Assembly (NCBI RefSeq): GCF_030398335.1
Contig: NZ_JAOAOP010000005.1
Coordinates: forward strand, 55,860-119,859
Direction: 5' to 3'
From: Aquibium sp. A9E412
Lineage (GTDB): Bacteria; Pseudomonadota; Alphaproteobacteria; Rhizobiales; Rhizobiaceae
DNA: 64,000 nt
The notes under the pieces are model-generated. The model did not search any database, was not told the origin of the DNA, and was given only the letters and a program-made list of their open reading frames with translations. A program made the translations under genes and the position numbers. Below are positions 27,209 to 35,616 of the stretch, piece by piece. Positions within the stretch are counted from its first letter, which is position 1. Every line of letters starts with the position of its first letter.

Positions 27209-27394
27209 ATGAACAAGCAAGTCGACCAGAACGACGCCAAGCAGGGGCGCCGCGGCTCGCCGGTGCTGCTGGTGCTGATCGGCGGGCTGATCCTGGCCGG
27301 TCTGGTGTGGTGGGGCGTCGAGGTCTTCGTGGCCGACATCGGCGACGAGGTTCCGCCGACGGTCGAGCCGGCCGACGACCTGCCGACCGACTGA
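27209..27394 (+). CDS. Small single-pass membrane protein, 61 aa
   Basis: The protein begins MNKQVDQNDAKQGRRGSPVL, with one transmembrane helix (LLVLIGGLILAGLVWWGVEV) and an acidic, proline-containing tail (DEVPPTVEPADDLPTD). GGAGGAATTC precedes the ATG. The 212-base gap upstream holds only a near-consensus EcfG sequence (27057-27081). It lies between the DUF883 operon and dps, so a stress role is plausible. The family is not recognised. Confidence 0.65.
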   Translation: MNKQVDQNDAKQGRRGSPVLLVLIGGLILAGLVWWGVEVFVADIGDEVPPTVEPADDLPTD

Positions 27395-27434
27395 GGCGGC
27401 GCCGGCCTGCCGCCGGCCGCGCCATGCGAGCGAA

Positions 27435-27464
27435 CACGCGACAACCGAGCACGCGACAACCGAG
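27435..27464 (+). repeat. 15-bp tandem duplication in dps leader
   Basis: Two exact copies of CACGCGACAACCGAG lie head to tail and end at the GAGGAGG ribosome-binding site of dps. It may be a replication slip or affect translation start. Confidence 0.7.
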
Positions 27465-27473
27465 GAGGCGACG

Positions 27474-27983
27474 ATGAGCGAGGCAACGGCCGTCCTGAAG
27501 CCGAAGATGCAGGGCGAGAGCATGAATGTCGGCATCGGCGACGTCGAGCGCGAGCAGATTGCCGAGGGGCTCTCGGCCATCCTGGTCGCGACCTACCGGC
27601 TGGTCATCAAGACGCACATCTACCACTGGAACGTGGTCGGCCCGCTGTTCCATCCCATCCACGTGCTGACGGAAGAGCAGTATGGCGACCTGTTCGAGGC
27701 GACCGACACGATCGCCGAGCGCATCCGCGCACTCGGCCATCACGCGCCGATGATGGCCGGCAAGGGCGTCGACACCGGAATCGAGCTGCGCGCCTCCGGC
27801 CGCTCGGCCAAGGAGATGGTCGAGGACCTGATCTCCGACCACGAGGAGATCGTGCGCCAGATGCGCTCGGCCGCCGACCTCGCCGAGGACAAGAGCGACT
27901 TCGTCACGCACGACATGCTGACGGAGCGGCTGACCTTCCACGAAAAGGCGCTGTGGATGCTGCGCGCCACCGTGGCCGACTGA
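27474..27983 (+). CDS. dps: Dps-type DNA starvation/ferritin-like protein
   Basis: The 169-residue mini-ferritin binds DNA and oxidises iron with peroxide. The ferroxidase ligands fall at the same numbers as in E. coli Dps: His51 (HIYHWNVVGP), His63 (PIHVL), Asp78 and Glu82 (EATDTIAERIRALG), with Glu67 in the remaining position. A lysine-bearing N-terminus precedes the four-helix fold. The start follows GAGGAGG. It belongs to the stress block, though no consensus EcfG promoter is seen directly upstream. Confidence 0.96.
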   Translation: MSEATAVLKPKMQGESMNVGIGDVEREQIAEGLSAILVATYRLVIKTHIYHWNVVGPLFHPIHVLTEEQYGDLFEATDTIAERIRALGHHAPMMAGKGVDTGIELRASGRSAKEMVEDLISDHEEIVRQMRSAADLAEDKSDFVTHDMLTERLTFHEKALWMLRATVAD

Positions 27984-28007
27984 GCGGGCGGCCGGCGCGC
28001 GCCGCCG

Positions 28008-29300
28008 TCACGCTTCGGCGGCGGCGCCGGGCTCGAGCAGCGGCGCCAGCCGCTGGCGCACGAATGCGAGGTCCTCGGGCAGGAAGTCGTTGGCCTCGAT
28101 CTCGCGCAGCAGCAGCCGGGCGTGCTCCTCGAGGGCGGCCCGCACCTCGTCGCGCGCGACCTCCGCCAGGCGCACCAGCGCGTCGGCCAGATGGCGCGCC
28201 ATCAGAACGTTGTCGCGCGAGGCGCGCCGCATGGGATGGTAGGCGGTGCCGATCAGGTCGGCCGCCGACATGCCGGGCACCAGCACGCGCGGCACCCCGT
28301 CGTCGTCGGGCATCACCTGCTGGCGCATGCCGCTTTCGGCCGGTCCGGCCAGCGCCGAGGACAGGCGGTCGACGCAGGTGATGGCGGTGAAGGTGTCGTT
28401 GACCCCCGGCGACAGCGCGCGCAGCGCGATCTCGAGCAGCAGATGGATGGAGAACTCGATGTTGTCGCGCATCGAGCGCGCCTCGGCGATCTCGATGCAG
28501 TTGCGCATCGCCGCCACGCTGTCGTCGCCGATCGCGTCCGAAAGGTGCAGCAGCGTCTGGCCGCGGATCAGGAAGCGGCCGCGGCGCTCGGCGAACTTCA
28601 CCACCACGTCCTCCTCGGCGGCAAGCGTCGCCAGGCGGTGCCAGTCGACATGGCCGATATAGCCGGAGCGCTCGGTGCGCAGCGTGTGCGAGAAGTCGAT
28701 CCGGTCCTCGTCGAGGGTGACCGAGGTGGTCTCGCCGCCGGCGATCAGCCGGCCGATGTCGCGCTCCAGCCCGTTGGCGATCTCGGCGATCTCGTCGTCG
28801 ATCGACACGCTGGTCGACACCTCGCGCACGAAATAGATGAGCTGGGCGACGCTGAGCACCGCCAGGAACCCGGTGCCGCCGATGGCGAGCTGCGGCACGA
28901 AGCCGGGCTCCGTCGCGTAGAGCGTCGTCAGCGCGTGCAGGAACGTGCCGCCGAACAGCCCCGCCGTCACCTGGTTGACGCGGTCGGTGCTGAAGCGCTT
29001 GAGCAGGCGCGGCCCGATGTTGCCGGCGGCCAGCGTGAAGACCACCAGAACGAGCGAATAGGCCAGGCTGAGCGCGGTGATGGCGCCCGTCGCCACGACC
29101 GACAGGAAGCTCGTCGCCGTGTCGTAGGAGATGTCGAGCGGCCACAGCGTCTCGGCCGCCTCCTCGCGCAGCGTCTCCATCCAGATGAGCACGAAGGCCA
29201 GGCCCATCAGCAACAGCGCGATCATCGCCGGCACGGTGACCAGCGACAGCAGCCGGACGCCGGCGATGCGGTAGCGCAGCTTGGCGAGGAAGGCGTACAA
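28008..29300 (-). CDS. DUF2254 membrane protein
   Basis: The product of about 430 residues has four hydrophobic helices in its first 150 residues (MIALLLMGLAFVLIWME, FLSVVATGAITALSLAYSLV, GTFLHALTTLYATEPGF, GTGFLAVLSVAQLIYFV). A large cytoplasmic domain follows, with GYIGHVDWHRL and HLLLEIALRALSPGVNDTFT, diagnostic of DUF2254. No ATG fits: the likely start is TTG 29300, placed after GGAGA, 5 bases behind the upstream lipid kinase stop; a CTG at 29309 overlapping that stop is an alternative. The function is unknown. It is probably coupled to the kinase gene. Confidence 0.85.
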   Translation of the reverse strand: MYAFLAKLRYRIAGVRLLSLVTVPAMIALLLMGLAFVLIWMETLREEAAETLWPLDISYDTATSFLSVVATGAITALSLAYSLVLVVFTLAAGNIGPRLLKRFSTDRVNQVTAGLFGGTFLHALTTLYATEPGFVPQLAIGGTGFLAVLSVAQLIYFVREVSTSVSIDDEIAEIANGLERDIGRLIAGGETTSVTLDEDRIDFSHTLRTERSGYIGHVDWHRLATLAAEEDVVVKFAERRGRFLIRGQTLLHLSDAIGDDSVAAMRNCIEIAEARSMRDNIEFSIHLLLEIALRALSPGVNDTFTAITCVDRLSSALAGPAESGMRQQVMPDDDGVPRVLVPGMSAADLIGTAYHPMRRASRDNVLMARHLADALVRLAEVARDEVRAALEEHARLLLREIEANDFLPEDLAFVRQRLAPLLEPGAAAEA

Positions 29301-29305
29301 GGGGC

Positions 29306-30220
29306 TCAGGTCTCCGCGCCGTCGGCCGGCACCACCACCTCGAGCGCGCCGGCGTGAATCTTCACATGCGTCTCGCCGTCGAGCGGCTTCAACTCGCCGT
29401 CGATGGCGCATTTGAAGCGCCGCCGCGGCGACAGCACGGCGACGTGCACGGCCTTCGCCTCGTGCATCTCGACCTGGTCGTTGGCCCGCCAGCGGCCGAG
29501 CGCCATGTTGAGGAAGAAGCGCAGGACGTCGCGGCGGCGGCGCGCGCGGGTGACGTAGACGCCGAGCACACCGCCGTCGGGCGTGTCGGTGTAGGGCAGG
29601 TGGCCTTCGCCGTAGGGATTGTTGGTCACCGCCAGTCCCGCCACGGAGACGGTGCGCCTGGCGCCGCCGTCGAGCGCCAGCGCCAGGCGCAGCCGCGGCG
29701 GGCGCCAGACGATCTCGAGCGCGGCGCGCGCGGTGGCGCGCAGCTTGCCGAGCTTGGTTTCGAAATGCATGCGCGATCGCACGTCGATCAGCTCCGGGTG
29801 CATGCCGAGCGAGTACTGATGCACGAAAGGGTGACCGTTCGCGCTGGCGATGTCGACCCTGCGGCGGCGGCCGGCGGCCAGCGCGCTGACGGCGGCATAG
29901 GGCTCGAGCGGGATGCCGAGGCTGCGCGCGAACAGGTTCATGGTGCCGGCGGGCAGGATGGCGAGCGCCTTGCCGCTGTCCATCAGGCGTCCGGCGAAGG
30001 CGGAGATCGTGCCGTCGCCGCCGCCGGCCAGCACCGCCTCGGCCTGGTGCGCGCCGGCCGCCGCCTCGAGCGCGGCGGGAATCTCCGCGCCGCTCACGAC
30101 GCGGATCTCGACGGTGTGGCCGGCGGCGGCGAACTCGGCCGCGATGTGATCGGCCAGCGCGTCGAGGTCCATCGTCGCCAGCGCGCCGCCGTTCCGGTTG
30201 AGAACCGCAAGGAAATGCAT
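29306..30220 (-). CDS. Diacylglycerol/lipid kinase (YegS/DagK-type)
   Basis: The 304-residue protein has the lipid kinase catalytic motif GGGDGT (66-71), LPAGTMNLFARSLGIP, and a C-terminal beta domain with VTNNPYGEGHLPYTDTPDGG and FKCAIDGELKPL. It would phosphorylate diacylglycerol or a related lipid on the membrane inner face. ATG 30220 has GAAAGGACG upstream. It is divergent from the PRC-barrel gene and its EcfG promoter. Confidence 0.88.
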   Translation of the reverse strand: MHFLAVLNRNGGALATMDLDALADHIAAEFAAAGHTVEIRVVSGAEIPAALEAAAGAHQAEAVLAGGGDGTISAFAGRLMDSGKALAILPAGTMNLFARSLGIPLEPYAAVSALAAGRRRRVDIASANGHPFVHQYSLGMHPELIDVRSRMHFETKLGKLRATARAALEIVWRPPRLRLALALDGGARRTVSVAGLAVTNNPYGEGHLPYTDTPDGGVLGVYVTRARRRRDVLRFFLNMALGRWRANDQVEMHEAKAVHVAVLSPRRRFKCAIDGELKPLDGETHVKIHAGALEVVVPADGAET

Positions 30221-30341
30221 CGTCCGTCCTTTCCGCCGTGCCCGCTCAGGGCCGTGCGGCCCCTGCGGCAATGGCCGAGGGGCGCTGCGGTTCCGCGAGG
30301 CGCGGGCACGGGGCGCGGCGCATCCGCCGGCCGCTGCTCGC

Positions 30342-30366
30342 GGAACAACTTCCCGTGATCGGCGTT
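30342..30366 (+). promoter_or_regulatory. EcfG promoter of PRC-barrel protein gene
   Basis: GGAAC (30342-30346), 16-base spacer, CGTT (30363-30366), giving a leader of about 85 bases before ATG 30457. Full consensus match. Confidence 0.78.
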
Positions 30367-30456
30367 TAGGGCGAGTGATGGCCGCACCCGAACCTTCCCC
30401 GCGACGTTCAGACCCGGATGCGACCGTGCAAGGAACATGCACAAGGAGAGACTAAC

Positions 30457-31794
30457 ATGATGCGCAATCTCTTGGCGACCACCGCCATCGCCACGCTGGT
30501 GGCGACGGGCGCCGTGGCGCAGACGACCGACCCGAGCGCCTCGACCACCGCGCCGACGGCCCAGACCGAGGGCATTAACCAGGCACCCGAGATGGTGGTG
30601 CGCGCGGACGGCCACCTGGCCTCCAACATCATCGGCGAGACCGTCTACAACGGTACCGGCGAGGGCGCCGAGAACATCGGCGAGGTCGACGACATCATCA
30701 TCGGCGAGAACGGCGACGTCGAGGCCGTGGTGATCGGCGTCGGCGGCTTCCTCGGCCTTGGCCAGAAGAAGGTCGCGATCGAGTACGACGTCGTGAAGTG
30801 GTCGGAGCTCGACGGCGAGCGCTTCCTGGTGGTCGAGACCACCGCCGACCAGCTCAAGGCGCAGGAAGAGTTCGACGCTGCCGCCTACGAGCCGATGCCG
30901 GCCGATGTCGAGGTCAGCGAGACCAGGCCCGCGAGCGAGGAGGATCTCGCTTCCGCGCCGGCCGAGGGCGAGCAGGCCGGCGACCAGCAGGCCGACGAGC
31001 AGATGGCGGCCGAGGACGGTGCGCAGTCCGACGACGAGATGGTCTCGGCGCCGTCCGACCGCGACGCCGTCGGCGACGACCAGCAGCAGGCGGCCGATGC
31101 GCAGCAGGACAACGCGCAGAGCCAGGACGGCGAGCAGATGGCCGCCGAGGACGAGGCCGCCGGCGAGCAGGACATGGCCGCCAGCGACGAGCAGGCTGCC
31201 GACGGGCAGGCGAGCGACGAGATGGCCGCCACCGACGGGCAGGCGACCGAGGACGGCCAGGACGGCGAGCAGATGGCCGCCGAGGACGAGGCCGCCGGCG
31301 AGCAGGACATGGCGGCGAGTGACGAGCAGGCCGCCGACCAGCAGGCCGGCGAGGAGATGGCGGCCGAGGACGAGACGGTCATCCGCGACGAGCAGACGGC
31401 CGCCGAGGCCGGCGACGAGCAGGTCGGCGAGGAGACCACCGCCGCGATCGACCGCGACGGCCTGAGCCGCATGGAGACCGACCAGATCCGCGCCGAGGAG
31501 TTCATCGGCACGACCGTCTACGGCGCCAACGAGGACACGATCGGCGAGATCGGCGACGTCCTGCTGACGGCCGACGGCGAGATCGACGCCATCATCGTCG
31601 ATGTCGGCGGGTTCCTCGGCCTCGGCGAGAAGGAAGTCGCCATCGGGCTGGACAACCTGGTGTTCCTGTCGGACGACGGCGGCGACCTCTACCTCTACAC
31701 CGACTTCACCGAGGAGCAGCTCGAGTCGCAGCCGGAGTTCGAGGAGGACGCCTATGCCGACCGGCGCGACGAGATGCGCCTGACCATCCAGTAA
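30457..31794 (+). CDS. Exported protein with two PRC-barrel domains and acidic repeat linker
   Basis: The 445-residue protein has a signal peptide (MMRNLLATTAIATLVATGAVAQ). A PRC-barrel follows (about 45-130; VGGFLGLGQKKVAIEYD), then a long Glu/Asp/Gln/Ala/Met-rich linker (about 150-330) with near-exact 45-residue repeats. A second PRC-barrel ends it (about 345-430; VGGFLGLGEKEVAIGLD). It is highly acidic, as in halotolerant organisms. ATG 30457 follows AAGGAG; ATG 30460 is equally possible. EcfG control places it in the stress regulon. It shares its C-terminal domain type with the protein at 62390-63955. Confidence 0.88.
   Translation: MMRNLLATTAIATLVATGAVAQTTDPSASTTAPTAQTEGINQAPEMVVRADGHLASNIIGETVYNGTGEGAENIGEVDDIIIGENGDVEAVVIGVGGFLGLGQKKVAIEYDVVKWSELDGERFLVVETTADQLKAQEEFDAAAYEPMPADVEVSETRPASEEDLASAPAEGEQAGDQQADEQMAAEDGAQSDDEMVSAPSDRDAVGDDQQQAADAQQDNAQSQDGEQMAAEDEAAGEQDMAASDEQAADGQASDEMAATDGQATEDGQDGEQMAAEDEAAGEQDMAASDEQAADQQAGEEMAAEDETVIRDEQTAAEAGDEQVGEETTAAIDRDGLSRMETDQIRAEEFIGTTVYGANEDTIGEIGDVLLTADGEIDAIIVDVGGFLGLGEKEVAIGLDNLVFLSDDGGDLYLYTDFTEEQLESQPEFEEDAYADRRDEMRLTIQ
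31126..31313 (+). repeat. In-frame direct repeat, 135-bp period
   Basis: A 53-base stretch at 31126-31178 recurs exactly at 31261-31313, encoding DGEQMAAEDEAAGEQDMA twice. The identity extends with silent changes beyond it. It is a recent internal duplication within the acidic linker of the PRC-barrel protein. Confidence 0.85.
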
Positions 31795-31825
31795 GCGTAG
31801 GCAACGCGTATTCCGTTGCAGGAAG

Positions 31826-31852
31826 GGCCCGCGCCGCCGGCGCGGGCCTTTT
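31826..31852 (+). terminator. Rho-independent terminator after PRC-barrel gene
   Basis: A perfect 10-bp stem GGCCCGCGCC / GGCGCGGGCC with a 3-base loop is followed by TTTT, 31 bases after the stop codon. Confidence 0.9.
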
Positions 31853-31982
31853 CGTGCGCGGTATCGAACGAAGCGGCGTCGCGCGTTCGGCGATGGTGAA
31901 CACTGCATTCGCCCGCGCGGCGTTTTTTGCGCCCGCGTGCCGCGCCATATAGCCTTCGACACGTCCCACGGAGGAACCCGCG

Positions 31983-32915
31983 ATGAACACCGCGATCAAA
32001 GGCCTGCACCACGTCACCTCGCTGGCGAGCGACGCGGCGCAGAACAACCGCTTCTTCACCCGCACGCTCGGCCTGCGCCGCGTCAAGAAGACGGTCAACT
32101 TCGACGCGCCGGAGGTCTATCACCTCTACTATGCCGACGGCGCCGGCACGCCCGGCACGGTGATGACCTACTTTCCGTTTCCCGGCGCCAGGCGCGGCCG
32201 GCGCGGCACCGGAGAGGCGGGCGAGACCGCCTTCGCCATTCCGCAGGGCGCCAGCGCCTTCTGGCAGGAGCGCCTGGCGGCGGCCGGCGTGAGCGGGATC
32301 GCCGCCGAGGAGCGCTTCGGCGAGCGGCGGCTCAGCTTTGCCGGGCCGGACGGCGACGGCTTCGCGCTGGTCGAGACGGCCGCCGACGGCCGCACGCCGT
32401 GGACCGGCGCCGACGTGCCGGAGGAAGCGGCGATCCGCGGCTTCCATTCCGTCACGCTGACGCTGCGCGAGGCCGGCCCGACCGAGGCGCTGCTCGAAGG
32501 CTGGGGCTACGCGGCGGCCGGCGAGGAGGGCCGGCTGCGCCGGCTGGCGCTTGCCGGCGGCAACGGCGCGCACATCCTCGACATCGTCGTCGCCTCGGAC
32601 GCGCCGCCGGCCGAGCAGGGCGCGGGCTCCGTCCACCACATCGCCTTCGCGGTCGAGGACCGCGCCGCGCAGGCGAAGGTGCAAGAGGCGCTGGCGGCGG
32701 CCGGCCACCAGGTGACCCCGGTGATCGACCGCGACTATTTCTACGCCATCTATTTCCGCAGCCCCGGCGGAGTGCTGTTCGAGGTGGCCACGCACGAGCC
32801 GGGCTTCGACCGCGACGAGGCGCCGGAGCGTCTCGGCGAGGCGCTCAAGCTGCCCAAGCAGCACGCGCATCTGCGCGCCGAGCTCGAGCGGCACCTGCCG
32901 CCGATCGGCGACTGA
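31983..32915 (+). CDS. Ring-cleaving dioxygenase-like VOC protein (MhqO type)
   Basis: The 310-residue protein is a two-domain glyoxalase-fold dioxygenase. The first VOC domain starts IKGLHHVTSLASDAAQN; the second has IRGFHSVTLTLRE, SVHHIAFAVED and GGVLFEVATHEPGFDRDE. Candidate metal ligands are the His in LHHVT and SVHHIAF and the Glu in LFEVA. MhqO enzymes act on hydroquinones and related quinone-stress products. It begins a three-gene operon with an MhqD-like hydrolase, the same pairing as in Bacillus mhqOD. AGGAACC precedes the ATG. Confidence 0.88.
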   Translation: MNTAIKGLHHVTSLASDAAQNNRFFTRTLGLRRVKKTVNFDAPEVYHLYYADGAGTPGTVMTYFPFPGARRGRRGTGEAGETAFAIPQGASAFWQERLAAAGVSGIAAEERFGERRLSFAGPDGDGFALVETAADGRTPWTGADVPEEAAIRGFHSVTLTLREAGPTEALLEGWGYAAAGEEGRLRRLALAGGNGAHILDIVVASDAPPAEQGAGSVHHIAFAVEDRAAQAKVQEALAAAGHQVTPVIDRDYFYAIYFRSPGGVLFEVATHEPGFDRDEAPERLGEALKLPKQHAHLRAELERHLPPIGD

Positions 32916-32926
32916 AGGGGCGGGCG

Positions 32927-33562
32927 ATGACGACCGACGCCTACCCGCACGAGGCACGGCCGGCCGGCGCCGGCCGGCCGCTGGTCTTCCTGTTCCACGG
33001 CACGGGCGGCGACGAGACGCAGCTGCTCGGCCTCGCCGACGAGCTGGTGCCCGGCGCCGGCCTGGTGGCGCCGCGCGGCGACGTCTCGGAGCACGGCGCG
33101 GCGCGCTTCTTCCGCCGCGCGGCCGAGGGCGTCTACGACATGGACGACCTCGCCCGCGCCACCGACAAGATGCGGCGCTTCGTGTGCGCGCATGTCGAGG
33201 CCGCGGCGCCCTCGGCGGTGCTCGGGCTCGGCTATTCGAACGGCGCCAACATCCTGGCGAGCGTGGTGTTCGCCGAGCCGGCGCTGTTCGACGCCGTCGT
33301 GCTGATGCATCCGCTCATCCCCTTCGCGCCGCAGATCGCCGGCGAGCTCACCGACCGGCCGATCCTGATGACGGCCGGCCGGCGCGACCCGATCTGCCCG
33401 CCGGAGCTGACGGCGCGGCTCGAAAGCCACCTGCGGGCCGCCGGCGCCGCGGTGACGGTGGACTGGCACGAGGGTGGCCACGAGGTGCGGCCGGGCGAGA
33501 TCGCGGCGGCGCGGCGCTTCCTTGCGCCGTGGCGCGAGACACATGCGGAGGAACGACCGTGA
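32927..33562 (+). CDS. Carboxylesterase/phospholipase-type hydrolase (MhqD-like)
   Basis: The 211-residue alpha/beta hydrolase has an HGTGGDE oxyanion region, nucleophile motif GYSNGAN (Ser), Asp in AGRRDPICP and His in GGHEVRPGE, a complete catalytic triad. The family includes MhqD. ATG 32927 lies 11 bases after the MhqO-like stop, with AGGGGCGGG in between; the longer open frame to 31937 is an artefact. Likely partner of the preceding dioxygenase in quinone or aldehyde detoxification. Confidence 0.88.
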   Translation: MTTDAYPHEARPAGAGRPLVFLFHGTGGDETQLLGLADELVPGAGLVAPRGDVSEHGAARFFRRAAEGVYDMDDLARATDKMRRFVCAHVEAAAPSAVLGLGYSNGANILASVVFAEPALFDAVVLMHPLIPFAPQIAGELTDRPILMTAGRRDPICPPELTARLESHLRAAGAAVTVDWHEGGHEVRPGEIAAARRFLAPWRETHAEERP

Positions 33563-33873
33563 CCAACGACAACAGCGCACCGATCACCCTCGAGGACGGC
33601 CCGTCCAAGGGCCGCTACGTGCTCGCCATGGACGGCGCGGAGGCCGAGCTCACCTTCACCAAGGTGGGCGCCGGCCAGATCATCCTCGACCACACCGGCG
33701 TGCCCGACGCCTTTCGCGGCCGCGGCGTCGGCGAGCGGCTGGTCGAGCACGCGGTCAAGCAGGCGCGCGCGGCCGGCAAGACCGTCATCCCGCTCTGCCC
33801 CTTCGCCAAGGCGCAGTTCGAGCGCCACCCCGAATGGGCCGACGTGCTGCGCCGGCCCTCGCAGAAGCGCTGA
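33559..33873 (+). CDS. Small GNAT-like N-acetyltransferase (YjdJ/Gtn-type)
   Basis: The 104-residue protein contains the acetyl-CoA-binding loop of the small Gcn5-related family: ILDHTGVPDAFRGRGVGERL, AVKQARAAGKTVIPLCPFAK, and FERHPEWADVL. The GTG at 33559 overlaps the stop of the hydrolase gene (GTGA) and follows GGAGGAACG, so it is the third operon member. The acceptor is unknown. Confidence 0.88.
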   Translation: MTNDNSAPITLEDGPSKGRYVLAMDGAEAELTFTKVGAGQIILDHTGVPDAFRGRGVGERLVEHAVKQARAAGKTVIPLCPFAKAQFERHPEWADVLRRPSQKR

Positions 33874-33890
33874 GCGGCGGACGACCGGAA

Positions 33891-33987
33891 GCCGAACGGC
33901 AATTTCAGCGAAGCGCGGATCGGCTCCGGCTCATGGTCTTGTCGCGCTTGCGGGCGGCGGAGCGGGGTTCCGTCCGGCCGGAAACGG
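33891..33987. repeat. RIME-like dispersed intergenic repeat, degenerate copy 3
   Basis: GCCGAACGGC...GCGGATCGGCTCCGG followed by TGGTCTTGTCGCGCTTGCG and GGCGGAGCGGGGTTCCGTCC aligns along its length with the copy at 20300-20415, but the core is eroded. It fills the gap between the GNAT gene and the end of the hydantoinase operon. Confidence 0.55.
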
Positions 33988-33988
33988 C

Positions 33989-35581
33989 TCAGCCGGCCGG
34001 CCCCCAGCCGCCGCCATTGGCGGTGTCGACGGCGATCTCGTCGCCTGGCTCGACGGCGAGCCCGCTGACGAAGGCGTGGCGCTCGACCGCGCCGTCGCGG
34101 CGGTGCACCGACAGGCCGTTGGTGCCGCCCGCCGCGCCGCCCGCCAGGCCCCAGACCGGCTGGCGGTTGCGGCTGTAGCCGGCCGACAGGACGGCGCGGC
34201 CGCGCGGCCGGTAGCGCACCGAAAGACCCTTGCCGCCGCGATGCCGGCCGGCGCCCTCGCCGGTCTCGTTCAAGCGCTTGTGGATGACGTCGATGCCGTA
34301 GCGCGCCTCGCAGATCTCGACCGGGCAGTTGAAGGTCTCGCCGTGGCTCGCCGAATACATGGCGTCGAGCCCGTCGCGCGTCGCCGTCGCGCCCCAGCCG
34401 CCCATCTGCGGTTCGACCATGGTGTAGCGGCGGCCGGTGTCGGGATGATCGCCGGCGATCACCGTGCCGCAGATCGAGGCGAAGTGGCCGGCCGGCAGGC
34501 GCTCCGGCATGGCGCGGGCGAGGCACTGCCACAGCATGTCGTAGAGCCGGATGCGCGTCTCGAAATAGTAGCCGTGCGGCGCGGTGCCGGTGGCGTGGAA
34601 CACGCTGCCCGGCTCGGTGACGACCTCGAGGGGGCGGAACGAGCCGCCATTGGCGAACAGCGTCGGGTCGGTCAGCGCCTTGAAGATCATCTGGGCGGAG
34701 ATCACGGCGCCGTCGCGGCTGGTGTTGTAGGGCGCGGCGCGCTGCGGCGGGTTGCCGCGCAGGTCGACCAGAAAGCGCTCGGCCGACACGGTGATCGCCG
34801 CGCGCCAGATCGCGCCGTCGTCCTGCTCCTCCTCGATCGTGTAGGTGCCGGCCGGCAGCGCGGCGAGGCCGGCGCGGCCGCGCCGTTCGCCCTCCTCGAA
34901 CAGCGCGGCGAGTGCTGCGCGGTAGGCGGCGAGCCCGTAGCTCTCGACGAGCTGGCGGATGCGCGCCTCCGCCTTGCGGCTGGCGGCCACCTGCGCCCAC
35001 AGGTCGCCGCGCACGAAGTCGGGCAGGCGCGAGTTGGCCGCGATGATGTCGAACACGGCGCCGATCGGCCGGCCTGCCTCGAACAGCCGCACCGCCGGCA
35101 GCCGCAGCCCCTCCTGGAAGATCTCCGTGACATCGACCGCCATCGAGCCGGGCGTGGCGCCGCCGATGTCGTTCCAGTGGGCGATCGAGGCCGTCCAGGC
35201 GACGAGGGCGCCCTCGGCGAACACCGGCTGGGCGATGACGACGTCGCTCAGATGCGTGACGCCGCCATAGTAGGGGTCGTTGGTGACGAACAGGTCGCCC
35301 TCGCGGATCGCCTCGCGGCCGTGCAGAGCGAGGATGCGCTTGACCGCCTTGTCGAGCACGCCGACGAAGGTGGGAATGCCGGCGCCCGAGGAGACCAGCT
35401 CGCCGTCGGCATCGGTGATGCCGGTGCCGACGTCGAGCACCTCGTAGATGATCGGGCTCATCGCCGTCTTGCGAAGAACCGCGAACATCTCGTCGGCGGC
35501 GGCCACGAGGCTCGCCTGGATCACCGTGGCGGTGATCGGGTCGCCGGCCTCGGGCGCGGCCGCGGCGGGGCGGGCTGCCAT
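33989..35581 (-). CDS. hyuB: Hydantoinase B/oxoprolinase family protein, second copy
   Basis: The 530-residue protein spans the whole HyuB family: DPITATVIQASLVAAADEMF, TAMSPIIYEVLDVGTGITDA, FVTNDPYYGGVTHLSDVVIA, GGWGATATRDGLDAMYSASH and a NGGGWGPAG end. It is clearly paralogous to the HyuB at 37678-39342 but diverged, so not a recent duplicate. HyuB pairs with HyuA in ATP-dependent opening of hydantoins or 5-oxoproline-like rings. ATG 35581 follows AGGAAGGAGT. It is the last gene of the 14-kb operon. Confidence 0.92.
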   Translation of the reverse strand: MAARPAAAAPEAGDPITATVIQASLVAAADEMFAVLRKTAMSPIIYEVLDVGTGITDADGELVSSGAGIPTFVGVLDKAVKRILALHGREAIREGDLFVTNDPYYGGVTHLSDVVIAQPVFAEGALVAWTASIAHWNDIGGATPGSMAVDVTEIFQEGLRLPAVRLFEAGRPIGAVFDIIAANSRLPDFVRGDLWAQVAASRKAEARIRQLVESYGLAAYRAALAALFEEGERRGRAGLAALPAGTYTIEEEQDDGAIWRAAITVSAERFLVDLRGNPPQRAAPYNTSRDGAVISAQMIFKALTDPTLFANGGSFRPLEVVTEPGSVFHATGTAPHGYYFETRIRLYDMLWQCLARAMPERLPAGHFASICGTVIAGDHPDTGRRYTMVEPQMGGWGATATRDGLDAMYSASHGETFNCPVEICEARYGIDVIHKRLNETGEGAGRHRGGKGLSVRYRPRGRAVLSAGYSRNRQPVWGLAGGAAGGTNGLSVHRRDGAVERHAFVSGLAVEPGDEIAVDTANGGGWGPAG

Positions 35582-35616
35582 GGGGACTCCTTCCTGCCTG
35601 TCCGGCATGCGCCGGC

